Assembly (NCBI GenBank): GCA_003973585.1
Contig: QNYN01000070.1
Coordinates: 1 to 8,783 of the forward strand
DNA length: 8,783 bases
Direction of reading: 5' to 3'
From: Fusobacteriota bacterium
Lineage (GTDB): Bacteria > Fusobacteriota > Fusobacteriia > Fusobacteriales > Fusobacteriaceae
Part shown: piece after piece, positions 1-5,884 of the stretch
Position numbering within the stretch: the stretch's first letter is position 1
How the letters are laid out: each line of letters starts with the position of its first letter
The notes under the pieces: generated by a model
What the model was told of the DNA's origin: nothing
The model's database searches: none
The model's input: only the letters and a program-made list of their open reading frames with translations
Translations under genes and position numbers: made by a program

Positions 1-73
1 TTGTATCCATTTTTAGTAATTGTCTAGAAGCTTTTTTAGCTAGGTTCCCCATATTGTTCATATAATTATTCAT
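1..73 (-). CDS. proA: ProA, glutamate-5-semialdehyde dehydrogenase (gamma-glutamyl phosphate reductase), N-terminal fragment
   Basis: Only the first 24 codons are in the window, read leftward from an ATG at 73-71. The start is set by a GAGGTG ribosome binding site at 86-81, seven bases upstream. The visible residues (MNNYMNNMGNLAKKASRQLL, then KMDT) resemble the N-terminal helix of ProA, which typically has a GKKAKEASRELA-like stretch. The gene lies 20 bases downstream of proB on the same strand, the usual proBA order. ProA reduces gamma-glutamyl phosphate with NADPH to glutamate-5-semialdehyde, the second step of proline synthesis, in the cytoplasm. The catalytic Cys and most of the protein are off the window. 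The call therefore rests on the short N-terminus and, above all, on the position behind proB. Confidence 0.8.
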   Translation of the reverse strand, partial: MNNYMNNMGNLAKKASRQLLKMDT

Positions 74-93
74 TAATTAACACCTCATTTAAA

Positions 94-1215
94 TTAAAAT
101 ATATACATATTATCAATGTGTATAACTTCATCATAATCTTTATGGCCTAAAATATTCTTTATATTATTAGAATTTTTTCCTTTAATTAAATCAATTTCAG
201 AGTTATTATAATTAGAAATTCCAACAGCAACTTCTTTTTTTTGAGAATCACAAATAGAAATAACTTCACCTCTATGAAATTTCCCTTCACAAGTTAAAAT
301 TCCTATAGGTAAAAGACTTTTATGTTTTTTTATAGCTTCTAAAGCTCCTTTATCTAAAGTAATAATTCCTTTTTTTATTGTACCATATGTAATCCAATGT
401 TTTTTTGCTTTGAGCTTTATTTCAGTTTCTAAAAATAATGTTCCAACTTTTTTTCCTTCCATAATTTCTCCAATAATTTCAGGATTAAATCCTTTAGCTA
501 TAATCATAGGAATACCAGCAGAAGTAACAATTTCTCCAGCAGTTATTTTAGTAGACATTCCACCAGTTCCTAGATTACTAACAGCACCAGAAGCTATTTT
601 TTTTATGTTATCATCAATTTTATGGACAGTATCGATAAGTTTGGCATTTGGATCAATTTTAGGGTTATTTGTATAAAGTCCATCAATATCAGATAAAATA
701 ATTAATAATTCGGCATCGATCAACATAGAAACAAAAGCAGAAAGGGTATCATTATCTCCTACTTTAATTTCGTCAACTACAACAGAATCATTTTCATTTA
801 TAACAGGAATAATTCCCATAGAAATAAGTCTGAGACAAGCATTTCTTGCGTTTAAATATCTTTCACGATTTGAGATATCATCTTTAGTTAGTAAAAGTTG
901 TCCGATATTTTTTCCATATTCAGAAAAAAGTTTTTGATAAAGATGTAGGAGAGCTACTTGTCCAACAGAAGCAATCGCTTGTTTATCTGGAAGAGTATTT
1001 GGTCGTTCTGCTAATCCAAGTCTTCCCATACCTGCTCCAATAGCTCCAGATGTAACAAGGATAATTTCATAGCCTTTATTATGAAGGTTAGAAATTTGAC
1101 GAATTAATTTATCTATTCTAGATAGATTTAAAAGTCCGTTTTCAAATGTTAAAGTAGAAGTTCCTATCTTTATAACTATTCTTTTTTTTTCTTTTAAATA
1201 TGTTTTTCTATTCAT
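94..1215 (-). CDS. proB: ProB, glutamate 5-kinase with C-terminal PUA domain
   Basis: Cytoplasmic enzyme that phosphorylates L-glutamate with ATP to gamma-glutamyl phosphate, the first committed step of proline synthesis. At 373 residues it has the usual length of the kinase-plus-PUA form. The amino-acid kinase fold covers about residues 10-265. It shows KIGTS (16-20, phosphate-binding Lys), TSGAIGAG (55-62), the substrate-binding NENDSV (140-145) and GDND (153-156), LSDIDGLY (174-181) and the nucleotide-site GTGGMSTK (216-223). A PUA domain follows from about 276 to 365, with GTIKKGIITLDKGA-like sequence at its start. The ATG at 1215-1213 is preceded by AGGTGAGG (1231-1224) at eight bases, which supports this start. 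The next gene, 20 bases on, is proA, so the two are almost certainly one transcript. The family is normally feedback-inhibited by proline, but that cannot be judged from sequence alone. No missing key residue is seen. Confidence 0.96.
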   Translation of the reverse strand: MNRKTYLKEKKRIVIKIGTSTLTFENGLLNLSRIDKLIRQISNLHNKGYEIILVTSGAIGAGMGRLGLAERPNTLPDKQAIASVGQVALLHLYQKLFSEYGKNIGQLLLTKDDISNRERYLNARNACLRLISMGIIPVINENDSVVVDEIKVGDNDTLSAFVSMLIDAELLIILSDIDGLYTNNPKIDPNAKLIDTVHKIDDNIKKIASGAVSNLGTGGMSTKITAGEIVTSAGIPMIIAKGFNPEIIGEIMEGKKVGTLFLETEIKLKAKKHWITYGTIKKGIITLDKGALEAIKKHKSLLPIGILTCEGKFHRGEVISICDSQKKEVAVGISNYNNSEIDLIKGKNSNNIKNILGHKDYDEVIHIDNMYIF

Positions 1216-1253
1216 AAATAAATCCTCACCTTCTAAAATACAATTTTCTTTGA

Positions 1254-1262
1254 ATTATATCA
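1254..1262 (-). promoter_or_regulatory. Probable proBA promoter (extended -10)
   Basis: Reading leftward, the sequence TGATATAAT (1262-1254) contains a perfect TATAAT preceded by TGN, the extended -10 pattern that can work with a weak -35. At a 17-base spacing the -35 candidate is TAACGA, a poor match. The hexamer lies about 39 bases upstream of the proB start, leaving room for a short leader with the AGGTGAGG ribosome binding site. Confidence 0.6.
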
Positions 1263-1308
1263 TAAATTTTAGACATTCGTTAGAATTGAAACTTAAGTTA
1301 GAATAAAA

Positions 1309-1337
1309 TTGCTAACTAAAAAGACATATGTTATACT
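1309..1337 (+). promoter_or_regulatory. Promoter of the SLH protein-pgi unit
   Basis: TTGCTA (1309-1314) and TATACT (1332-1337) are separated by exactly 17 bases. A TG at 1329-1330 adds an extended -10. The first gene starts at 1375 with an AGAGGGGGAG ribosome binding site at 1361-1370. The -35 overlaps a CTAAC (1312-1316) that is an inverted copy of GTTAG at 1297-1301, so an operator may overlie this promoter. Confidence 0.7.
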
Positions 1338-1374
1338 CAAAATATAAATTAAGGCTAATAAGAGGGGGAGAAAT

Positions 1375-1803
1375 ATGAAAAAAATATTTATTATATTTAT
1401 AACGTTAACCTCTATTAGTTTTAGTTCTGAAATTTATAACGATATCTCTAGTGAACATTGGGCATATAGAGCTATAGAAAATTTATATGAAAATGGGATT
1501 TTACCAAAAGATTCAGCAAGTTTTGATGGTGAAAAGAAAATAAATAAATATGATTTGGTCTATTATTTATCAAAAACATTAAATAGAATAGATGAAAGTA
1601 AAGCAAGTCAATCTGATTTATTGATATTAGAACATTTAGTCTATGATTTTTCCAATGAATTAAATAAAATAGGATTTAATACAGATTTATATATAAAAAA
1701 AATAAAAGTAAATGAAGAAAATATTGATACGCTAAAAAAGAAAGTTATAAAAAATGAAATAGAGATAGAAAAATTAAAAAAAGAAATAGAAAAATTAAAA
1801 TAA
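1375..1803 (+). CDS. Short secreted SLH-domain protein with C-terminal coiled coil
   Basis: This 142-residue protein begins with a Sec signal peptide (MKK, a hydrophobic stretch at about 4-16, probable cleavage near SFSS at 15-18). One S-layer homology domain follows at about 20-72, recognisable from YNDISSEHWAYRAIENLYENG-type sequence and a closing KINKYDLVYYLSKTLNRI-like helix. Residues about 108-142 form a Lys/Glu-rich coiled coil with I/L/V at heptad positions, and the protein ends there. SLH domains usually bind peptidoglycan or its attached polymers. SLH plus coiled coil is the N-terminal plan of OmpM-type and Omp-alpha-type outer-membrane tethers in diderms, but no beta-barrel or C-terminal membrane anchor is present here. 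It could be a periplasmic spacer or tether subunit, or the N-terminal remnant of a longer porin. The start is set by AGAGGGGGAG four bases upstream. The stop lies 17 bases before pgi, so the two are probably cotranscribed. Confidence 0.8.
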   Translation: MKKIFIIFITLTSISFSSEIYNDISSEHWAYRAIENLYENGILPKDSASFDGEKKINKYDLVYYLSKTLNRIDESKASQSDLLILEHLVYDFSNELNKIGFNTDLYIKKIKVNEENIDTLKKKVIKNEIEIEKLKKEIEKLK

Positions 1804-1820
1804 AATTAGGAGGCTAAAAA

Positions 1821-3167
1821 ATGAAAAAATTATCATTTGATTTATCGAACAATGAGGCATTTTTTGCAAACCATGAAATCGATTTAATGAAAAAACAAGT
1901 TGAATTAGCAGAATCAGAATTAATGAATGGAACAGGAGCAGGTAATGACTTTTTAGGATGGGTAAATTTACCAAATTCTTATGATAAAGCAGAATTTAAT
2001 AGAATAAAAGAAGCAGCTAAAAAAATAAAAGAACAATCAGAAGTATTAATTGTTATAGGAATAGGTGGATCTTACTTAGGAGCAAAATCTGCTATAGAGT
2101 TTCTAACTCATACTTTTTATAATGAATTACCAAAGGAAAAAAGAGATACTCCAGAAATTTACTTTGCTGGAACAAATATTTCGGGAACTTATTTAAAGCA
2201 TTTAGTTGAATTAGTTGGAGATAGAGATTTTTCTGTAAATGTTATTTCTAAATCAGGAACAACAACAGAACCTGCAATAGCTTTTAGAGTATTTAAAAAG
2301 TTATTAATAGATAAATATGGAAAAGATGGAGCAAAAGAAAGAATATACGCTACTACAGATGCTAAAAAAGGAGCATTAAAGAAAACAGCAGATGGTGAAG
2401 GATACGAAACTTTTGTAGTACCTGATAATGTAGGTGGAAGATTTTCTGTATTAACAGCAGTTGGTTTATTACCAATAGCAGCAGCAGGAATAGATATAGA
2501 CGAATTAATGAAAGGTGCAGCAGCAGCAATGGAAGATTATAAAAAGCCATACGAAGAAAATGACTGTTATAAATATGCTGCTACAAGAAATATTTTACAT
2601 AGAAAAGGAAAAGATATTGAGTTATTAATAAACTATGAACCAAGATTACATTATATAGCTGAATGGTGGAAGCAATTATTTGGAGAATCAGAAGGAAAAG
2701 ATAATAAAGGATTGTATCCTGCATCAGCAGATTTTACAGCAGATTTACATTCTTTAGGTCAATATATCCAAGATGGAAAAAGACATTTATTTGAAACTTT
2801 AATTAATATAGAAACTCCTGAATTAGATATGATAATAGAAGAAGATGAAGCAGACCTAGATGGATTAAACTATTTAGCAGGAAAGAATATGGACTATGTT
2901 AACAAAATGGCTGCTGAAGGAACAAGACTAGCTCATAGAGATGGTGGAGTACCTAATTTAATAATTAATTTACCAGAAGCTACACCATATCATTTAGGAT
3001 ATATGTATTATTTCTTTGAAAAAGCATGTGCAATTAGTGGATATCTTTTAGGAGTAAATCCATTTGATCAACCAGGTGTAGAAGCTTATAAAAGTAATAT
3101 GTTTGCATTATTAGAAAAACCAGGATTTGAAAAAGAAACTGCAGAAATAAAAGAAAGATTAAAATAA
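1821..3167 (+). CDS. pgi: Glucose-6-phosphate isomerase
   Basis: Interconverts glucose 6-phosphate and fructose 6-phosphate in glycolysis and gluconeogenesis, in the cytoplasm. At 448 residues it is the short bacterial type found in Bacillus and Staphylococcus rather than the roughly 550-residue type. Sugar-phosphate binding loops are visible at [12 protein letters not shown] (80-91) and SKSGTTTEP (143-151). GGRFS is at 205-209, and the GESEGK block at 288-293 carries the probable catalytic Glu289. His310 and Lys424 lie in the positions expected by comparison with B. subtilis Pgi. The C-terminal signature [18 protein letters not shown] spans 407-424. The ATG is preceded by AGGAGG (1808-1813) at seven bases. 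It is the second gene after the SLH protein, with no terminator between them, so it is likely read from the promoter at 1309-1337. A strong terminator follows. Nothing appears damaged. Confidence 0.97.
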   Translation: MKKLSFDLSNNEAFFANHEIDLMKKQVELAESELMNGTGAGNDFLGWVNLPNSYDKAEFNRIKEAAKKIKEQSEVLIVIGIGGSYLGAKSAIEFLTHTFYNELPKEKRDTPEIYFAGTNISGTYLKHLVELVGDRDFSVNVISKSGTTTEPAIAFRVFKKLLIDKYGKDGAKERIYATTDAKKGALKKTADGEGYETFVVPDNVGGRFSVLTAVGLLPIAAAGIDIDELMKGAAAAMEDYKKPYEENDCYKYAATRNILHRKGKDIELLINYEPRLHYIAEWWKQLFGESEGKDNKGLYPASADFTADLHSLGQYIQDGKRHLFETLINIETPELDMIIEEDEADLDGLNYLAGKNMDYVNKMAAEGTRLAHRDGGVPNLIINLPEATPYHLGYMYYFFEKACAISGYLLGVNPFDQPGVEAYKSNMFALLEKPGFEKETAEIKERLK

Positions 3168-3177
3168 TAATTTAACC

Positions 3178-3216
3178 AAATAATCCTCACCTAAAACAGG
3201 TGAGGATTATTTTTTT
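3178..3216 (+). terminator. Rho-independent terminator of pgi
   Basis: A 15-bp perfect stem (3178-3192 with 3198-3212, core ATCCTCACCT/AGGTGAGGAT) closes a five-base AAAAC loop and runs into a T tract at 3210-3216. It begins 11 bases after the pgi stop and separates pgi from the next gene. Confidence 0.93.
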
Positions 3217-3242
3217 GAAAAAATAAAAAAAAATATTATCTC

Positions 3243-3276
3243 TTCACATAATTTTCACACAACTAAGTTATTATAT
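3243..3276 (+). promoter_or_regulatory. Probable response-regulator-type promoter of the Spy-like gene (TTCACA direct repeats plus -10)
   Basis: TTCACA occurs at 3243-3248 and again at 3254-3259, an 11-base period with a five-base spacer. A -10-like TTATAT is at 3271-3276. No -35 at normal spacing is evident, which suits an activator-dependent promoter. The repeats resemble the TT(A/C/T)ACA direct repeats bound by Bacillus PhoP, an OmpR-family regulator. An inverted half-site, TGTGTAAA (reverse TTTACACA), lies just downstream of the -10 at about 3277-3284. The regulator cannot be named from the window. Confidence 0.4.
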
Positions 3277-3318
3277 GTGTGTAAAGAGAAAACAAAAAAA
3301 TCATAGGAGATGATAAAA

Positions 3319-3834
3319 ATGAAAAAGAAAATAATAATTGGTTTAGCACTAGTGTCAGCATTATCATTTGGAGCAACAAATAATAATACAACTAACCAAA
3401 CACAAATGTGGAATAACAATGGTCAAAGAGGAATGTATCAAACACAAATGATGAATAATTTATCAGAAAGCCAACAAAAAGAATTATTTAAAATGATGGA
3501 AGACAGAAGAGATGTTAATTACAAAAATAGTTTAGACATAAGAGCTAAAGAGTTAGAATTAGAAAAATTATTAGCAGCAGATAAAGTAAATTGGAAAAGT
3601 ATAGAAAAAGTAAATAATCAATTAGCAACTATGAAAGCAAAACAAAGATTAGAAGGGATGAAATATAGAAAAAGTATAGAAGATAAATTTGGAATTTCTA
3701 TGGGAAATAGAAGAGTGAGAGGAAACGGATCAATGATGAGCAACAACAGAGGTTCGAGAAATAATGGTAATAAAATGAATAATGGCAATCGTATGAATGG
3801 TCAAACAAGAGGAAATGGTTATAGAAATAACTAA
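3319..3834 (+). CDS. Secreted Spy/CpxP-like protein with Asn/Gly/Arg/Met-rich tail
   Basis: This is a 171-residue exported protein. A Sec signal peptide (MKKKIII, then a hydrophobic core) probably ends at SFGA (16-19). A short Asn/Gln/Met-rich segment follows (20-47), then an alpha-helical domain at about 48-126 that starts with LSESQQ. That motif matches the LTxxQ motif of the Spy/CpxP family, and the domain includes RAKELELEKLLAADKVNWKSIE-type helices typical of these periplasmic chaperone and metal-sensor relatives. The second LTxxQ is not recognisable. Residues 127-171 are low complexity, rich in Asn, Gly, Arg and Met. There is no Cys or His, so any metal binding would have to use Met. 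I start at the ATG at 3319 because AGGAG (3305-3309) is nine bases away. An upstream in-frame ATG at 3310 directly abuts that ribosome binding site. The gene stands alone between two terminators. The family call is moderately sure; the function is inferred as envelope-stress protection. Confidence 0.68.
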   Translation: MKKKIIIGLALVSALSFGATNNNTTNQTQMWNNNGQRGMYQTQMMNNLSESQQKELFKMMEDRRDVNYKNSLDIRAKELELEKLLAADKVNWKSIEKVNNQLATMKAKQRLEGMKYRKSIEDKFGISMGNRRVRGNGSMMSNNRGSRNNGNKMNNGNRMNGQTRGNGYRNN

Positions 3835-3840
3835 AAAACA

Positions 3841-3879
3841 AAAAGGCTTATCTTAAATTATATAAGATAAGTCTTTTTT
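3841..3879 (+). terminator. Rho-independent terminator of the Spy-like gene
   Basis: A 15-bp stem (3841-3855 with 3863-3877, one G-T pair; core GCTTATCTTA/TAAGATAAGT) encloses a seven-base loop and ends in a T run at 3874-3879. It starts 7 bases after the stop codon. Its 3' arm can alternatively pair with sequence further downstream (3885-3893). Confidence 0.88.
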
Positions 3880-3942
3880 GTTATAAAAGACTTTTGTTTG
3901 TTCTAAAATAGTCTTAAATGTTTTATTTTTCTCGAAAAAATA

Positions 3943-3971
3943 TTGACACCTTTTTTTATGTTTGATATACT
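3943..3971 (+). promoter_or_regulatory. Strong sigma-70-type promoter of the CoA-disulfide reductase gene
   Basis: A perfect TTGACA (3943-3948) is followed after 17 bases by TATACT (3966-3971), with TG at 3963-3964 giving an extended -10. This is the best-formed promoter for a protein gene in the window. Transcription should begin near 3978, giving a leader of about 60 bases before the start codon at 4042. Confidence 0.87.
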
Positions 3972-4007
3972 CAAATTACTTAAAAGAAATTTATTTTGTA
4001 TTAAAAT

Positions 4008-4024
4008 GTGAAAAAAAATACAAT
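4008..4024 (+). repeat. Leader element, copy 1 (17-nt direct repeat)
   Basis: GTGAAAAAAAATACAAT occurs here in the leader of the reductase gene and again, base for base, at 5820-5836 before the first transporter gene. Here it contains the right arm of a TTGTATT (3996-4002) / AATACAA (4017-4023) inverted repeat. It lies downstream of the main -10, so it could be an operator, an RNA element, or, through TACAAT at 4019-4024, a second -10 hexamer. Confidence 0.6.
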
Positions 4025-4041
4025 TCAATAGGAGGAGTACA

Positions 4042-5766
4042 ATGGGAAAAAGAATATTAGTAATAGGTGGGGTAGCAGGTGGAGCATCAGCTGCAGCAAG
4101 ATGTAGAAGGTTAGATGAAAATGCTGAAATTATTATGTTTGAAAGGGGTCCAGTAGTATCATTTTCAAACTGTTGTTTACCATACCACATTTCAGGTTTA
4201 GTAGAGCAAGAAGAGAACTTAATATTAATGACACCAGAAAAATTTAAAAATCAATATAAGATAGAAGCACAAGTAAATAGTAATGTAATATCTGTAGATA
4301 CAGATGCAAAAACAGTTCAAGTAGAAGATACAATTACAAAAGAAGTTAGAACTGAAAAATATGATGCTTTAGTAATATCTCCAGGAGCAGATGCTATAGT
4401 ACCTCCTTTTAAAGGAATAGATAAAATAGATAACTTTGTATTAAAAACTGTACCTGATGTTTCTAAGATAATGAAGTTTGTAGCAGCTAAGAATCCTAAA
4501 CATATCACTGTAGTAGGTGGAGGATTTATTGGATTAGAAGCAGCAGAAAACTTAAGAGAAAAAGGAATTGCCGTTACTTTAATAGAAGGAACAAACCAAA
4601 TTATTCCATTTGTAGATAGAGAAATGTCTTATTTTGGACAAGCAGAAATGGTTAAAAATGGAATAGAAATAGTTTTAGAAGATCTTGTAGAAGGATTTGA
4701 TACTAGAAAAGTATTATTAAAATCAGGAAGAGAAATTGAAACTGATGGAGTTATTTTAGGAATAGGAGTTAGACCTTCTACTGCGTTCTTAAAAGATTCT
4801 GGAGTAGAATTAACTGATAGAGGATACATCGTAACAGACGAAAATTATCAAACTACAGCAAAAGATGTATATGCTGCAGGAGATGCAATTTTAGTAAGAA
4901 ATCAATTAACTGGAAACTTAATGCCTTTAGCTATGGCAGGACCTGCTAATAAGCAAGGAAGATTAATTGCAGATAGAATAAATGGAAGAGAAATTGTAAA
5001 TAAAGGATATATCGGTACAGGAGTAGTTAAATTATTTGATATGCACCTTGCATCAACTGGTTTATCTGAAAAAATGTTAAAAGATTCAGGAATTGACTAT
5101 GAAGTAGTATATGCTGCACCTCCAGGAATCGTAGGAATTATGCCAGGAGCACATTTAGTATTCTCTAAATTAATTTTTGAAAAGGGATCTGGAAGAGTAT
5201 TAGGAGCTCAATTTGCAACAACTGGTGCTTCTGATAAGAGAGCAGATGTTATTGCAACTGCAATCAAAGCAAATATGACAGTAGAAGATTTATATGATTT
5301 AGAATTATCTTATGCTCCACCATTTGGAACAGGTAAAGATGTAGTTAATAAGATTGGATATATTGGATCAAACTTAAATGAAGGTGCATTTAAGCAAGTT
5401 ACTTTCATGGAAGTATATGATTTATTAAAAGCTGGAGAGCAAGTAATAGATGTAAGAGAAGTTTGTGAATTTGAATCTGGAAGAGTTAAAGGAACTATAA
5501 ATATTCCAATGAGTGAAATGAGAGAAAGATTAGACGAATTAGATAAATCAAGACCTGTTTATGTTCACTGTAGAACAGGAGAAAGATCATACAATATGAC
5601 ATTAATGCTTCAAGCAAATGGTTTTGATGTAAAGAATATTGCAGGATCATATGAATTTATTAAGATGTATGAAGGAGTTTCATGTTATAATGACGAAACT
5701 AGAGAAAATATCATGTTAGGTGATTGCTCAGTTGGTTGTTGTAGAAGTATAGAAGTTAAGATGTAA
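4042..5766 (+). CDS. CoA-disulfide reductase / persulfide reductase with C-terminal rhodanese domain
   Basis: This is a 574-residue flavoprotein of the pyridine nucleotide-disulfide oxidoreductase class. FAD-binding IGGVAGG is at 8-14, NAD(P)H-binding VVGGGFIGLE at 157-166, and the second FAD motif DVYAAGD at 275-281. SFSNCCLPY (40-48) holds the single redox Cys of CoA-disulfide and persulfide reductases, probably Cys44. The dimerisation-domain block SYAPPFGTGKDVVNKIGY is at 423-440. A rhodanese domain runs from about 453 to 545, with active-site HCRTGERS at 509-516 (Cys510). This fusion matches CoADR-Rhd/Npsr enzymes, which use NAD(P)H to reduce CoA disulfide, CoA persulfide or polysulfide, releasing sulfide. 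Two points are odd. Cys45 stands where relatives have Gly or Ala, and a tail from about 546 on carries Cys548, 562, 566 and 567. The start is supported by AGGAGG (4030-4035). Two YeeE/YedE transporters follow, which supports a sulfur role. The exact substrate is not settled by sequence. Confidence 0.9.
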   Translation: MGKRILVIGGVAGGASAAARCRRLDENAEIIMFERGPVVSFSNCCLPYHISGLVEQEENLILMTPEKFKNQYKIEAQVNSNVISVDTDAKTVQVEDTITKEVRTEKYDALVISPGADAIVPPFKGIDKIDNFVLKTVPDVSKIMKFVAAKNPKHITVVGGGFIGLEAAENLREKGIAVTLIEGTNQIIPFVDREMSYFGQAEMVKNGIEIVLEDLVEGFDTRKVLLKSGREIETDGVILGIGVRPSTAFLKDSGVELTDRGYIVTDENYQTTAKDVYAAGDAILVRNQLTGNLMPLAMAGPANKQGRLIADRINGREIVNKGYIGTGVVKLFDMHLASTGLSEKMLKDSGIDYEVVYAAPPGIVGIMPGAHLVFSKLIFEKGSGRVLGAQFATTGASDKRADVIATAIKANMTVEDLYDLELSYAPPFGTGKDVVNKIGYIGSNLNEGAFKQVTFMEVYDLLKAGEQVIDVREVCEFESGRVKGTINIPMSEMRERLDELDKSRPVYVHCRTGERSYNMTLMLQANGFDVKNIAGSYEFIKMYEGVSCYNDETRENIMLGDCSVGCCRSIEVKM

Positions 5767-5779
5767 TTATAAAAAATTA

Positions 5780-5810
5780 ATAAGAGGGAGATTTTCCCTC
5801 TTATATTTTC
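5780..5810 (+). terminator. Probable terminator after the reductase gene
   Basis: A 10-bp perfect stem (5780-5789 with 5795-5804, core AAGAGGGA/TCCCTCTT) with a five-base loop starts 13 bases after the stop and is followed by ATTTTCTTT. The T tract is interrupted, so some readthrough into the transporter genes is possible. Confidence 0.75.
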
Positions 5811-5819
5811 TTTAATAAA

Positions 5820-5836
5820 GTGAAAAAAAATACAAT
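5820..5836 (+). repeat. Leader element, copy 2 (17-nt direct repeat), possible transporter promoter
   Basis: This is an exact copy of the GTGAAAAAAAATACAAT at 4008-4024. Upstream TTATATTTTCTTT (5801-5813) is an imperfect inverted match (two mismatches in 13) to its AAAAAAAATACAA part, so both copies sit in a dyad-like context. TACAAT (5831-5836) is the best -10-like hexamer between the terminator and the transporter start, but the -35 position (TTCTTT, 5808-5813) is poor. Confidence 0.5.
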
Positions 5837-5884
5837 AAATAAAATAGAGTTAAAAGAAAACAATTTACATTAGGAGGAAAAGAA

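Noticed and set aside
410..676. Plus-strand open frame of 88 codons inside proB
   Set aside because: It lies fully antisense to a clear kinase gene with intact motifs, has no ribosome binding site worth noting, and its product is a hydrophobic shadow of the proB codons.
2362..2550. Minus-strand 62-codon Leu-rich frame inside pgi
   Set aside because: The Leu-rich product reflects the reverse complement of AT-rich, Ala/Lys/Glu-rich pgi codons. No start signal or similarity is visible.
1221..3192. Shared 11-mer AATCCTCACCT at 1221-1231 and 3182-3192 as a regulatory repeat
   Set aside because: The first copy is the reverse of the proB ribosome binding site and the second is a terminator arm. 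Different roles make a coincidence likely.
3310..3318. ATG at 3310 as the start of the Spy-like gene
   Set aside because: AGGAG (3305-3309) abuts this ATG with no spacing, while the ATG at 3319 has nine-base spacing and gives a standard MKKK signal peptide start.
3903..4190. Minus-strand 95-codon frame over the reductase promoter and start
   Set aside because: It overlaps a near-consensus promoter, leader and N-terminal FAD motif of the reductase on the other strand. No credible protein features.
4317..4829. Two minus-strand short frames inside the reductase gene
   Set aside because: Both are antisense to conserved flavoprotein sequence and show no own signals.
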